Shown in pieces: positions 6,964 to 15,694 of a stretch of DNA of 64,000 nucleotides. Origin of the DNA: Desulfuromonadales bacterium (GTDB taxonomy: Bacteria; Desulfobacterota; Desulfuromonadia; Desulfuromonadales; BM103); NCBI GenBank assembly GCA_014860225.1, contig JACZKE010000023.1, positions 48,787-112,786 on the forward strand, in the 5' to 3' direction. The position numbers and the translations under genes are program-made. The notes under the pieces were generated by a model that was not told where the DNA came from, did no database searches, and was given only the letters and a program-made list of their open reading frames with translations. Every line of letters starts with the position of its first letter. Positions within the stretch are counted from its first letter, which is position 1.

Positions 6964-7800
6964 TTGTCACAGCTAATTAATACAACCGGAACGCCTTTCG
7001 TGACAATTCCACAAACTCCGCTGCTGTATGGTGCCTTCGGCGCCTACTTGCTTGCAGTGTGCCTCTATCTGCTCCATCTGCTCGTGCGCCGCCCCTGGGT
7101 GTGGCGCAGTGCTTTCGTTCTGGTGCTGGCCGGCTTTGTCCTGCAAAGTTTTTGTCTGGCGCTGCGCTGGGCAAGTGCCGGCTATCTGCCGGTGACCAAT
7201 CTGTTTGCAACCCAATTCTTTTTCAGTTGGGCGCTGGCAGCGACTTACCTCTACTTTGAATTGCGCTACCGGATCCATGCTGCCGGCCTGTTTGTCATGT
7301 TCTGCAACCTGCTGCTGCTCGGTAGTGCGCTACCGCGCAGTGCCGACATCCCACCGCTGATTCCGGCACTCGATACCCCGCTGTTCACCTTGCACGTTTC
7401 CCTCTCCTTTGCGGGTTATGCGTTTTTCGCCATGGCCTTCTCGATGGGAGTGCTATATCTGCTGCAGAAGCGCCTGCAGACGGGGCTGCTGCCCGATCTG
7501 TTGCTGCTGCGCAAGCTCAACGAAGAGGCGGTTTTTCTCGGCTTCAGCCTGTTCACCCTGTGCATGATTTTTGGCAGCATCTGGGCATACGTAGCCTGGG
7601 GGTATTATTTTTCCTGGAACATCAAAGGAGTCTGGTCGGCGCTGGTCTGGCTGTTTTATGCCGGTATGTGCCATGCTAAATTTGTCCGCCGCTGGCAGGG
7701 TACAGGCTATGCCGTGTTGTCGATTGTCGGCTTCAGCGTAGTTTTGTTCACCTATCTCGGAATCGGTCTGCTGATGAGCAGCAATCATCCCCTCGACTGA
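6964..7800 (+). CDS. Cytochrome c assembly protein, CcsA/ResC family
   Basis: About 278 residues and eight hydrophobic segments. The family delivers and ligates heme to apocytochromes together with ResB/Ccs1. The tryptophan-rich heme-handling segment is present but altered: where the family has WxWDxKExW, this protein reads WGYYFSWNIKGVWSALVW, with Asn for Asp and Gly for Glu. The copy at 18085-18921 keeps WRWDPKETW. The start is uncertain: TTG at 6964 gives the longest form and GTG at 7000 is an alternative; neither has a clear ribosome site. The gene pairs with the ResB-like gene 18 bases downstream, and both probably mature the multiheme cytochromes encoded just upstream. Confidence 0.85.
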   Translation: MSQLINTTGTPFVTIPQTPLLYGAFGAYLLAVCLYLLHLLVRRPWVWRSAFVLVLAGFVLQSFCLALRWASAGYLPVTNLFATQFFFSWALAATYLYFELRYRIHAAGLFVMFCNLLLLGSALPRSADIPPLIPALDTPLFTLHVSLSFAGYAFFAMAFSMGVLYLLQKRLQTGLLPDLLLLRKLNEEAVFLGFSLFTLCMIFGSIWAYVAWGYYFSWNIKGVWSALVWLFYAGMCHAKFVRRWQGTGYAVLSIVGFSVVLFTYLGIGLLMSSNHPLD

Positions 7801-7818
7801 CCAGGAGAGGTAAGGAAG

Positions 7819-8601
7819 ATGAAAATCTCCATATTCGTCAATAAACTGTGGAAACTGTTCTGCTCATTAAAACTCTCGATTGTGCTGGCATCACTCACCA
7901 CCCTGCTGGCGATTGGCGGGTCCATAATGATGCCATTCAATCCGCGGGTGTTTGGCGGTCTGGACAGCATGCCTCTCGGCATCTGGCTGAACGAGGTTGC
8001 TGCACAGGCACCGGCCATGACCTGGTGGATTCCGGCAGGCGGTATCCTGGTAGCTCTGCTCGCTTTCAATGCCCTGTGCTGCTTTATCGACTGGCTTTGC
8101 CACTTTCGTGCTCGCTGGCGTAAGTGCGGGGAGTACCTGATCCATCTCGGCTTCGTTCTGATCGTGGCCGCTTTTCTGTGGGGTAGTCAAGCGGGATTCC
8201 GCAGTGAGAATAACGGGTTGCTGATTGGGCAAAGCAAACCTCTCCCCCAGTTGGACCTGGTTCTGAAGTTGGAAGCCTTCGAACCTGTGTTCAACCGGAA
8301 CGGCCGGCCGGTCGATATGCTCAACACTCTGGCCCTGTATGATGGGGGGCGGTTGCTCAAGCGGGCCCAGGCTCGCACCAACCATCCACTGACCTGGGAG
8401 GGGTTGGTCATCATTCCGGCCTCCTATGGCCAGACCATGAGAGGCGGCCGGAATCAGCCCTACAGTATTCTGACAATCAACTATGACCCTGGTGTTAACG
8501 TGGCGATCACAGGCAGTGTTGCTATGGGATGCGGAGTATTGCTGACCTTGTGCTCGTTTTATCGCAAACGGGCGCGCGGTGATCGCCCGGATATCATCTG
8601 A
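7819..8601 (+). CDS. Cytochrome c assembly protein, ResB/Ccs1-like
   Basis: 260 residues, shorter than classical ResB (over 400). Hydrophobic helices lie near residues 14-36, 70-95 and 105-122, then comes a periplasmic stretch about 125-225, and a last helix about 228-248. The N-terminal pattern KLWKLFCSLKLSIVLASLTTLLAIGG is typical of ResB (LxSLKLxxxL). ResB and ResC together form the heme lyase of system II. It lies 18 bases after the ResC-like gene, with AGGAGAGGTAAGGAAG upstream. The reduced size is usual for delta-proteobacterial ResB proteins, which I recall only in general terms. Confidence 0.82.
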   Translation: MKISIFVNKLWKLFCSLKLSIVLASLTTLLAIGGSIMMPFNPRVFGGLDSMPLGIWLNEVAAQAPAMTWWIPAGGILVALLAFNALCCFIDWLCHFRARWRKCGEYLIHLGFVLIVAAFLWGSQAGFRSENNGLLIGQSKPLPQLDLVLKLEAFEPVFNRNGRPVDMLNTLALYDGGRLLKRAQARTNHPLTWEGLVIIPASYGQTMRGGRNQPYSILTINYDPGVNVAITGSVAMGCGVLLTLCSFYRKRARGDRPDII

Positions 8602-8743
8602 ACCCGATGCCTCTGGCACAAGCAAGAGGTTCAAAGATACATTCGATAGTTTGATGATTACTCTGAGTCAACCTGGAATTCTGCCATTGCCGAGTCCGGG
8701 GCCGTCAGTGATGTTAATATTCACCTTGACCTCTTCTCATCTG

Positions 8744-9061
8744 TCAGCGACAGTCTTCGTCCGGTTCGCTGTCAATTTCGTGAACCCTGCCGCTGCGGAT
8801 CTCGACCTTGGCGCAGCCGCCAACCATCAATGGGCCATCGACCTGATCGAACTCAGTGTGATGGCTGGTCGTCACCTGGCGGCCACCGATCACCCATGTG
8901 CCCTGCAGGTCATCGGGCATGGATTCCACCCATCCGTAAAAACGGACGCGATTCTCATCATCTTTGGCCTCCGCTAATTCAGGCGTTAATGCTCCCATGA
9001 TCACTATCTGGATGAACAGCAGGGCTGAAAATAAGCTGCATTTGAAAATGTTTTTTCGCAT
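8744..9061 (-). CDS. Small exported protein with DUF5666-like/OB-type fold
   Basis: 105 residues. AAGGAGACTGGT precedes the ATG. The signal peptide covers residues 1-32 (LLFIQIVIMGALTPELAEA). The mature part reads VRFYGWVESMPDDLQGTW followed by VIGGRQVTTSHHTEFDQVDGP and an acidic end. The V-x-G-x-V-E-x-x-P...G-x-W-x-V-G-G-x-x-V pattern is that of DUF5666-type small beta-barrels found in exported proteins. Function is unknown. It is convergent with the ResB-like gene; the 8602-8743 gap holds no further gene. Confidence 0.65.
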   Translation of the reverse strand: MRKNIFKCSLFSALLFIQIVIMGALTPELAEAKDDENRVRFYGWVESMPDDLQGTWVIGGRQVTTSHHTEFDQVDGPLMVGGCAKVEIRSGRVHEIDSEPDEDCR

Positions 9062-9126
9062 ACCAGTCTCCTTCCGCCGCTGAAAAAATGTCTTTTTCCA
9101 AATAAATTAGACACTGTTCTCAGCCA

Positions 9127-9942
9127 TCAACCTAACGCGACATCAAGAATCATCATCACCGAAAAACCAACCATGGTTGCCATGGTCACCATGTCAATAT
9201 TTGCATGAATCCGCTGTGATTCCGGTATCAGTTCTTCCACCACAACAAAAATCATTGCTCCGGCAGCGAAGCATAGCGCGTAGGGAAGAATCGGCTGCAT
9301 CAGCAAAACAAATAAGGCACCGATCACCCCGGCAACCGGTTCCACCATGCCAGAGGCCTGACCCAAAAGAAAACTTTTGCCCTGCCCCATTCCCTCTCTT
9401 CTCAATGGCATGGAAACCGCTGCGCCTTCCGGAAAATTCTGGATGCCGATACCAATGGCAAGCGCGATTGCTCCTCCAATGGTGGCCGAAGGCAGGCCAG
9501 CTGCAACGGCCCCGAAGGCAACCCCCACGGCCAGGCCTTCCGGAATGTTGTGCAAGGTGATAGCCAGCACCAGCAGCGTGCTGCGCTGCCATGAAGTTTT
9601 AACCCCCTCGCTTTGATTCATTTTCAGCCCTGGATGAAGGTGAGGGAGAAATTTGTCAGTCAAGCGCATACAAATACCACCGCACATAAAGCCGATCACG
9701 GCTGTCAGCCAGGGGATTTGCCCCATCTGCTCCGCCATCTCTATGCCTGGTGCAAGGAGTGACCAGAAGCTGGCAGCGATCATCACGCCGGCTGCGAAGC
9801 CCAGCATTGAATCCAGGTGTTTGGGGTTAATCGTCCGGTTTAAAAACACCAGTGCCGCACCCGCCGCGGTTAGGCCCCAGGTGAAAAGAGTGGCAACAAA
9901 AGCCTGCGTGACAGGATGAAATTGTTGAATAAAGTCTATCAT
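9127..9942 (-). CDS. ZIP-family divalent metal transporter (GufA-like)
   Basis: 271 residues from the ATG at 9942, which is preceded by CTGGAG; an 18-residue longer reading lacks a site and starts with charged residues. About eight membrane helices. The two family signatures in the metal path are intact: HNIPEGLAVG and NFPEGAAVS, providing the His, Glu and Asn ligands of helices IV and V. A cytoplasmic loop holds HLHPG, a short His motif. Members of this GufA-type branch import zinc or related divalent ions across the inner membrane. Standing alone, it has no visible metal-regulatory partner. Confidence 0.92.
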   Translation of the reverse strand: MIDFIQQFHPVTQAFVATLFTWGLTAAGAALVFLNRTINPKHLDSMLGFAAGVMIAASFWSLLAPGIEMAEQMGQIPWLTAVIGFMCGGICMRLTDKFLPHLHPGLKMNQSEGVKTSWQRSTLLVLAITLHNIPEGLAVGVAFGAVAAGLPSATIGGAIALAIGIGIQNFPEGAAVSMPLRREGMGQGKSFLLGQASGMVEPVAGVIGALFVLLMQPILPYALCFAAGAMIFVVVEELIPESQRIHANIDMVTMATMVGFSVMMILDVALG

Positions 9943-10035
9943 TTGCTCTACTCCAGGGCGGTAGTTTATACCTGCTGACCGTCTGGTTACGGACACAACT
10001 AAATATCAGATTGTAAATTATAACAGGCAGTTGGA

Positions 10036-10509
10036 CTATTCCACCAGGATTGCTGAACTAAAGTCGAAACGGTAAATTTCAAATGTTTCACCTTTATCAA
10101 GCAGCTTGAGACTGATAACGGCGTCCCCGTTTTCATATTTGGCATTGATATTGTAGACGACTATGGTCAGATTGCCTATGTCGGTCTGCAGGTTTTGATG
10201 GATCTGAGCAAACTTCGGATCCTCCATGCTTTGCAGAGCTCCCAGCCTGGAAAAACAGGCCATTGCCTGAACAAAGGTTTTCTCCGGAATGGTTGCTGAA
10301 ACCTCGGGTGCCATGAGTGCCCTTGTCTTTGTGGGATCCCATTCCGAAATCTCTGGAATGATTTCCCGGATATAAGGTCCTGCAAAAGCATCATATTCTG
10401 ATGATTGGTATTGATCGTAAAGTACTGAGCCGGCAAACACGGCCATGACCGCCACTAGCCAAATTGCCACTAAGAGGAAGAGCTTTTTCAGGGGCTGTTT
10501 TTTTATCAC
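10036..10509 (-). CDS. Unknown membrane-anchored periplasmic protein
   Basis: 157 residues, GTG start with AAGG a few bases upstream. Residues 8-30 form an N-terminal membrane anchor (LFLLVAIWLVAVMAVFAGSVLY). The rest is soluble, with alternating alpha and beta character: YIREIIPEISEWDP, then FVQAMACFSRLGAL, and late strands NLTIVVYNINAKYENGDAVISLKLL. This resembles a cystatin/NTF2-like small domain, but I cannot name the family. It is divergent from the corrinoid adenosyltransferase gene. Confidence 0.6.
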   Translation of the reverse strand: MIKKQPLKKLFLLVAIWLVAVMAVFAGSVLYDQYQSSEYDAFAGPYIREIIPEISEWDPTKTRALMAPEVSATIPEKTFVQAMACFSRLGALQSMEDPKFAQIHQNLQTDIGNLTIVVYNINAKYENGDAVISLKLLDKGETFEIYRFDFSSAILVE

Positions 10510-10906
10510 TTGGAGCCTTTCTTGTCATGATCATGAGGTGTGCTCTGTGAAATGAATGAGAGTGATGCGGCTATTGATCTGCCGGCGCCGGACGTACACC
10601 AAAACCAATGAAACAATTTTGGCCATCCAACGCCTGATTGTTTGCACCTTTTCAGAGTTCTTCAGCAAGAGGAAGATACCGCTTGAAAAAGTATAAGGGG
10701 GCTATGGACAATTCCGACGCTAACTGACTGCGATAAAAAACCTGGCACAGTAAAGGATAACAGTCATCCTATGCAATAACGGGTTGCTTGTCAGCAGAAT
10801 TTTATCCTTTGATCCTTGTGTCTGCTGTATGTTTTCAGGAATCAATTTTTGTTCAGCCCAACAAAAGGTAGAATAAAGGTAAGCAAAACATTTGAGAGGA
10901 ATCATC
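10510..10906. other. Divergent intergenic region, no gene seen
   Basis: About 400 bases between the divergent start codons at 10509 (minus) and 10907 (plus). It should hold promoters for both directions. No cobalamin riboswitch core was found before the adenosyltransferase gene, no convincing ORF and no strong inverted repeat. Confidence 0.5.
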
Positions 10907-11488
10907 ATGCCAGTATCAACGTCTAAACCGATCAAAATTGAAAAGCTCACACCAAGACAACCATATGGATTGACTGTAGTGATCACCGGCAATGGCAAAG
11001 GCAAAACGACCAGCGCCATGGGCATGGCATTACGGGCCAGCGGGCACGGTTTGAAAACCTGCATTATTCAGTTTATGAAGGGCGACCTCTACACGGGCGA
11101 ATGGGACGGGGTGAAGATGCTCGGCGAGCTGGTGGAGTTGCATGCTACCGGTATGGGTTTCTGTGGCATCCAGGGCAACCCCTACACCCATGCAGAGCAT
11201 CGCGCCAGTGCCCAGGCGGCGGTGGCGCTGGCACGGAAAAAAATCGCCAGTGGCGACTTCCAGATCGTTATCCTTGATGAAATAAACAATGCATTGAAAC
11301 TTAAGCTGGTCGATCTGGAGCAGGTGCTCGATCTGGTTAAGGGAAAACCGAGTTTTATGCACCTGGTAATGACCGGACGCGATGCTCACCCTGACGTCGT
11401 CGAATTGGCGGACACGGTCAGCGAGGTACGCGAGATCAAACATGCCTACCAGAAGGATATCGAACCGCAGCCGGGCATTGATTATTGA
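10907..11488 (+). CDS. cobO: Cob(I)yrinic acid a,c-diamide adenosyltransferase (CobA/CobO/BtuR type)
   Basis: 193 residues from the ATG at 10907, which has GAGAGG upstream; an in-frame TTG 15 bases earlier lacks a site. The P-loop GNGKGKTTSAMG lies near residues 30-41, followed by FMKGDLYTGEW, and the Walker B-like IVILDEINNAL. The enzyme transfers the adenosyl group of ATP to Co(I) corrinoids to make coenzyme B12 forms. There are no other cobalamin biosynthesis genes nearby, so it may serve salvage or a B12-dependent enzyme elsewhere. The downstream gene is convergent and separated by a palindromic repeat. Confidence 0.92.
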   Translation: MPVSTSKPIKIEKLTPRQPYGLTVVITGNGKGKTTSAMGMALRASGHGLKTCIIQFMKGDLYTGEWDGVKMLGELVELHATGMGFCGIQGNPYTHAEHRASAQAAVALARKKIASGDFQIVILDEINNALKLKLVDLEQVLDLVKGKPSFMHLVMTGRDAHPDVVELADTVSEVREIKHAYQKDIEPQPGIDY

Positions 11489-11510
11489 GAAGCCTGGTTG
11501 TTTGCTGCTA

Positions 11511-11671
11511 GTACCATGTAACCTATAGGATTTCGCAAGATTGCGCAGGGATTTGGCGTGTCAGCAAGGCGCGTCTTCAGCTGCCCAGCAGTAGCTACTC
11601 AGCTGAAGGCGCAACGCCGCTGAGGCGGCAAAGAACCAGCAAGATGCGATAGTTTATGGGTTACAGGGTAC
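11511..11671. repeat. 161-bp palindromic repeat A with imperfect terminal inverted repeats
   Basis: The ends are imperfect inverted copies of each other: GTACCATGTAACC at 11511 and the complement GTACCCTGTAACC ending at 11671, with similarity running further inward through CGCA. The middle has an inner hairpin CTTCAGCTG/CAGCTGAAG. The layout is that of a non-autonomous MITE-like or foldback element. Its right end runs into the M16 peptidase gene and supplies the last codons and TAA stop of that gene. Confidence 0.6.
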
Positions 11672-12955
11672 TAACTGCCATTCACTGATGATTTTTTCGA
11701 CAGAATTGCGATCGCGGGTGCGGTAGGGACCGACAATGGCGCCGCGCAGGTTGGTGGGGGTGAGCAGCTCTCTGGCCGTCTGGCGCAGGCCGGCTGCGGA
11801 GACCGTGTCGATACCGGCGAGATCGTCGGCGATGGTGCGACTGCTTCCTGTGAGCTCCCCCCAGGTATAGCGCAGCGCCATCTCGTCGACCTGATCGCGA
11901 GAATAGTCAAGATCGCAACGGTAGCAGTTGAGGATATGACTGAGTTCATCATCGTCGACTTCGGTACTGTGAAGCTCGGTAATGATCTCGAGGATCGCCG
12001 TGGTGGCCTTGCCCAGGTTATCGGCGGACACCGCCAGATCGATAGCCAGGGTTCCGGCGTCGGCATAGAGAGCGAGAGCTGCGTCGACGGCATAAGTCAA
12101 TCCCAGTTCCTCACGCAGGCGCAACATCAGGCGACTCATTCCACCCCAGCCGAGCAGGCGGCGTAGCACGCGCAGGTTGAAGACATGCTCGCTGTCACGC
12201 CCGGGCAGCAGAAAAGCCAGCTGCAGGCTCACTTGTGAGCCGGCATCGCGCACCCAGCGCAACGGCCGGTCTACTCCGGAAAAATCAGTCCAGGCCTTCG
12301 GCGCCGGCGCGCTGCCTCCCTGCCATTGTCCGAAGTGCTGTCTGGCTGCAGCCACTACCTTGTCATGGTTAACCGGCCCGGCCACGGTCAGCACCGCATT
12401 CTGCGGCGTGTAGTAGATGGCGTGGTGCTGCTGCAACTGGCGCAGGGTGAGACGTTCGATTGCGGGGCGGTTACCAACGGTTGGCTGCCCCAGCGGATGA
12501 TTGAGGTAAAGCAGCGAGGCGATGATATTGTCCGAATTGATCTGACGCCCTGATTCATTGAGATCGCCCATAGCTTCTTCGAGAATCACCCGGCGCTCCA
12601 TCTCCATATCCTTGAAGAGCGGTCGCTGCATCATCGATCCGAACAGGGATATCCCTGCGGCGATATGGTCAGGATGGACGCGGGAATGAAAACAGGTGGT
12701 TTCGCTGTCGGTGGCGGCATTGGCCGAACCACCGACCGCCTCGAAGGCGCGCTCCAGCGCCAGGCCGGTAGGAAAGTCTGCTGTTCCTTTGAACAGCATA
12801 TGCTCGAGAAAATGCGACACTCCAGCTTTGTGTGCGGTTTCGTGGCGGCTGCCGACCCCGATATAGATCATCACTTCAGCGCTGTGATGGTAGGGCATCG
12901 GCACGCTGATGACGCGCAGGCCGTTCTCGAGAGTATCGCTGAGGTATTCAGTCAT
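11654..12955 (-). CDS. M16-family zinc metallopeptidase (PqqL/PPP-like)
   Basis: 433 residues. The inverted zinc motif HFLEHMLFKGT (HXXEH, about residues 48-52) is complete, and the third ligand is the glutamate in NAATDSETT or the preceding AFEAVGG region. Both halves of the M16 fold are present: catalytic N-terminal and inactive C-terminal domain with LAFLLPGRDSEHVFNLRVL and the RLREELGLTYAVDAALALYAD segment. Such single-chain peptidases degrade or process peptides, as do mitochondrial processing peptidase relatives. The last residues (VPCNP) are encoded inside palindromic repeat A, so the original C-terminus was probably altered. A terminator separates the gene from the upstream hemB. Confidence 0.9.
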   Translation of the reverse strand: MTEYLSDTLENGLRVISVPMPYHHSAEVMIYIGVGSRHETAHKAGVSHFLEHMLFKGTADFPTGLALERAFEAVGGSANAATDSETTCFHSRVHPDHIAAGISLFGSMMQRPLFKDMEMERRVILEEAMGDLNESGRQINSDNIIASLLYLNHPLGQPTVGNRPAIERLTLRQLQQHHAIYYTPQNAVLTVAGPVNHDKVVAAARQHFGQWQGGSAPAPKAWTDFSGVDRPLRWVRDAGSQVSLQLAFLLPGRDSEHVFNLRVLRRLLGWGGMSRLMLRLREELGLTYAVDAALALYADAGTLAIDLAVSADNLGKATTAILEIITELHSTEVDDDELSHILNCYRCDLDYSRDQVDEMALRYTWGELTGSSRTIADDLAGIDTVSAAGLRQTARELLTPTNLRGAIVGPYRTRDRNSVEKIISEWQLVPCNP

Positions 12956-12985
12956 AAGTCAGAGACTCGTTAATGGTGAAATGTT

Positions 12986-13028
12986 AAAAGAAAAAAGTGA
13001 AAAGCCAGCGGTTCTGGAGACTTTTCAC
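12986..13028 (-). terminator. Rho-independent terminator after hemB
   Basis: Read on the minus strand: stem GTGAAAAG...CTTTTCAC with an inner CCAG/CTGG pairing, followed by TTTTTTCTTTT. It lies 30 bases after the hemB stop and ends the heme operon before the M16 peptidase gene. Confidence 0.75.
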
Positions 13029-13057
13029 CTTTCGCGTTTTAGTTTTAAGGAACAGTC

Positions 13058-14029
13058 CTAACGAAGCAGCTTTGCAGCTTCCTTGGCGTGATAAGTGATG
13101 ATCAGGTCAGCGCCTGCCCGCTTCATGCCGACCAGGGTTTCCATCATCACCCGGTCACCGTCGATCCAGCCTTTTGCGGCGGCGGCCTTGATCATTGAGT
13201 ACTCCCCCGAAACATTATAGGCGACCAGAGGCAGGTTGTAGCGCTCCTTGAGGTCGCGCAGGATGTCGAGGTAGGCCAGCGCCGGTTTGACCATGAGGAA
13301 GTCGGCGCACTCCTGGATGTCGAGCTCCGCCTCGCGGAACGCCTCAATGCGGTTGGCCGGATCCATCTGATAGCTGCGGCGATCGCCGAACTGCGGGGTC
13401 GACTCGGCTGCCTCACGGAACGGGCCATAATAGGCGCTGGCATATTTGACAGCGTAGCTCATGACCGGAATGTGAGAGAAGTCGTTGGCGTCAAGGATCT
13501 CGCGGATCGCGGCGACGCGGCCGTCCATCATGTCAGAGGGGGCGACAATGTCGGCGCCGGCACGGGCATGGGAGAGGGCTTCGGCGGCGAGCAGCTTGAG
13601 CGTTTCATCGTTGTCGACGTCGCCGTCCTTGATTACGCCGCAGTGGCCGTGATCCGTATACTCGCACATGCAGACATCGGTGATCACCAGAAGCTTTGGC
13701 ACCGCCGCCTTGATGGCGCGAATCGTCTCCTGGATGATGCCGTTTTCGGAATAAGCATCCTGACCGAAGGCGTCCTTCTCCTCGGGGATGCCGAACAGGA
13801 GGACAGCCGGGATGCCGAGCGCGTAGACCTCTTTGGCTTCGGCCACGATATGTTCGATCGACTGCTGGTAAATGCCCGGCATGGAGACGATCTCTTTTTT
13901 GATGTCTTTGCCGAAGGCCGAAAACATCGGGTAGATCAGGTCATCGGTACGCAGAAAGGTCTCACGGACCATGCGGCGGATGGTGTCGTTGCGGCGCAGA
14001 CGGCGGGCTCGGTATTCGGGGAAAAACAT
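13058..14029 (-). CDS. hemB: Delta-aminolevulinic acid dehydratase (porphobilinogen synthase)
   Basis: 323 residues from the ATG at 14029, preceded by AAGGAG; the usual family length is about 324, so the 24-residue longer reading is rejected. The zinc site [11 protein letters not shown] (C120, C122, C130) and the two Schiff-base lysines (K195 in [14 protein letters not shown] and K248 in FLMVKPA) are present. The enzyme condenses two aminolevulinate molecules to porphobilinogen in the cytoplasm. It is last in a seven-gene heme and siroheme operon and is followed by a terminator. Confidence 0.97.
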   Translation of the reverse strand: MFFPEYRARRLRRNDTIRRMVRETFLRTDDLIYPMFSAFGKDIKKEIVSMPGIYQQSIEHIVAEAKEVYALGIPAVLLFGIPEEKDAFGQDAYSENGIIQETIRAIKAAVPKLLVITDVCMCEYTDHGHCGVIKDGDVDNDETLKLLAAEALSHARAGADIVAPSDMMDGRVAAIREILDANDFSHIPVMSYAVKYASAYYGPFREAAESTPQFGDRRSYQMDPANRIEAFREAELDIQECADFLMVKPALAYLDILRDLKERYNLPLVAYNVSGEYSMIKAAAAKGWIDGDRVMMETLVGMKRAGADLIITYHAKEAAKLLR

Positions 14030-14097
14030 TTTGAAAGCTCCTTGAAAACGCGGCGCGAGGACCGCAGGACGCGGGATGAGAAATCGTATAAAGTTGA

Positions 14098-15618
14098 TCA
14101 CATCCCTTGTTTGAAATAGTTTCCGATAGCTTCAACCAGGTCATCAAGTGTCGAGTCAATTGGCTCGATTACGACTTTGAAACCTAGATCTCTGGCAGTT
14201 TTGCTGGTCAAAGGGCCGATTGAGGCGACCGGGATTTTTTGAGCCAGGGACAACTGTTCAGCATCGAGCAGGTCAACGAAATTCTGTACTGTTGACGATG
14301 CGGTAAAGGTCAGCAGGTCGAGCCGGTCGGCAAGGGCATGCCGCAGGTTCTCTGCGGCACTAACCGGTGGTGCGCTGGCGTAGGCGACCGGAGCAATGAC
14401 TTCGGCACCGGCTGCCGTCAGCTCAGCCGTGATCAGGTTGCGGGCCAGGGCGGCTTTTGGATAGAGCAGACGTTTGCCAAAAACCCGGTCTTTAAGCAGG
14501 GCGACTATGCCTTCGGCGCGATAATCCTCTGGCATCAGGTCGGCGTTGACACCGTGAGAGGCGAGGGCTTCGGCGCTCTTCGGTCCGACCGCAACCGTCT
14601 GCAGGCCGGCCAGAGCACGGGCATCGTATCCTTGTACTGTCAGGCGGTCAAAAAAAGCGGAGACGGCATTGACTGAAGTCAGTACCAGGTAATCGATGTA
14701 GCCGAGCTCGTTAATCGCCTGATCGAGCTCAGCAAAAGACGCTGGGGGGATGATCTCTATCGTCGGTACCACTATCGCTTCTGCACCCAGCTCTTCCAGA
14801 GCTGTCGTCAACTCAGTTGCCTGTTCTGCTGCCCGGGTGACCAGCACCCGACGTCCCGATAGCGGGCGGTTGTCGAACCATCGCAACTCATCGCGAAGAC
14901 TGTTGACTTCGCCAACAAAGATCACTGCCGGCGGCTTGAAATTTAGCAAACTGACTTTGCCTGCAATGGTGGTTAGATCCCCTGTCAACGTTTCCTGGCG
15001 GGGCAGGGTCGCCCAGCGTACCACGGCCACCGGTGTTTGTGGTGAACGGCCATGAGTGATCAACTTTTTGCAGATGTTCTCTAGATTGGCCATTCCCATA
15101 TAGAAGACCAAGGTACCGACAGACGCGGCAAGTTTGTCCCAGTCAAGCGAGGAGAGCCTCTTGTCCGGACCTTCGTGGCCAGTTATAAAGCCAAGAGTGG
15201 TGGTGTAGTCGCGATGAGTCAACGGAATGCCGGCGTATGCTGCTGCGGCAACCGCTGCGGTGACCCCTGGCACCACCTCAAAAGGGATCCTGGCTGCGGC
15301 CAGTGCCTGGGCCTCTTCGCCGCCACGCCCGAAGATAAAGGGGTCGCCGCCCTTAAGGCGGATGACGCGCTTGCCCTCACAGGCTTTCTCAAGCAGCAGG
15401 CGGGTAATCTCTTCCTGTGGGAAGTGGTGACAGCCGGAATGTTTACCGACGTAAATCCGTTCAGCCTCTTTTGGTGCCAGATCAAGCAGAACGGGATTGG
15501 CCAGGTAGTCGTAGATGATCACTTCAGCGCGACGCAGGATTGCCTGACCTTTGACCGTGATCAGCCCCGGGTCACCGGGACCGGCGCCGATAAGATATAC
15601 TTTGCCTGGTTTGTTCAT
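14098..15618 (-). CDS. Fused uroporphyrinogen-III C-methyltransferase / uroporphyrinogen-III synthase (CobA-HemD)
   Basis: 506 residues in two domains. Residues 1-245 are the SAM-dependent methyltransferase with [31 protein letters not shown] and [20 protein letters not shown]. Residues about 255-506 are HemD, starting [13 protein letters not shown] and including LVLTSVNAV and [12 protein letters not shown]. The protein closes hydroxymethylbilane to uroporphyrinogen III and then methylates it to precorrin-2, feeding both heme and siroheme/B12 branches. The fusion is common in delta-proteobacteria and Firmicutes. The start has only a weak GGA site. It sits between hemC and hemB. Confidence 0.95.
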   Translation of the reverse strand: MNKPGKVYLIGAGPGDPGLITVKGQAILRRAEVIIYDYLANPVLLDLAPKEAERIYVGKHSGCHHFPQEEITRLLLEKACEGKRVIRLKGGDPFIFGRGGEEAQALAAARIPFEVVPGVTAAVAAAAYAGIPLTHRDYTTTLGFITGHEGPDKRLSSLDWDKLAASVGTLVFYMGMANLENICKKLITHGRSPQTPVAVVRWATLPRQETLTGDLTTIAGKVSLLNFKPPAVIFVGEVNSLRDELRWFDNRPLSGRRVLVTRAAEQATELTTALEELGAEAIVVPTIEIIPPASFAELDQAINELGYIDYLVLTSVNAVSAFFDRLTVQGYDARALAGLQTVAVGPKSAEALASHGVNADLMPEDYRAEGIVALLKDRVFGKRLLYPKAALARNLITAELTAAGAEVIAPVAYASAPPVSAAENLRHALADRLDLLTFTASSTVQNFVDLLDAEQLSLAQKIPVASIGPLTSKTARDLGFKVVIEPIDSTLDDLVEAIGNYFKQGM

Positions 15619-15694
15619 GCAGGTCCGCTAAACGTTGCATGTGAAGTGTGGAAAAATAATTTAGCTTTGTGTGTTCCCTTTTCACCGTTCACGA

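Noticed and set aside
10510-10906. Possible cobalamin riboswitch before the corrinoid adenosyltransferase
   Set aside because: No B12-box-like core or expected conserved stems could be found.
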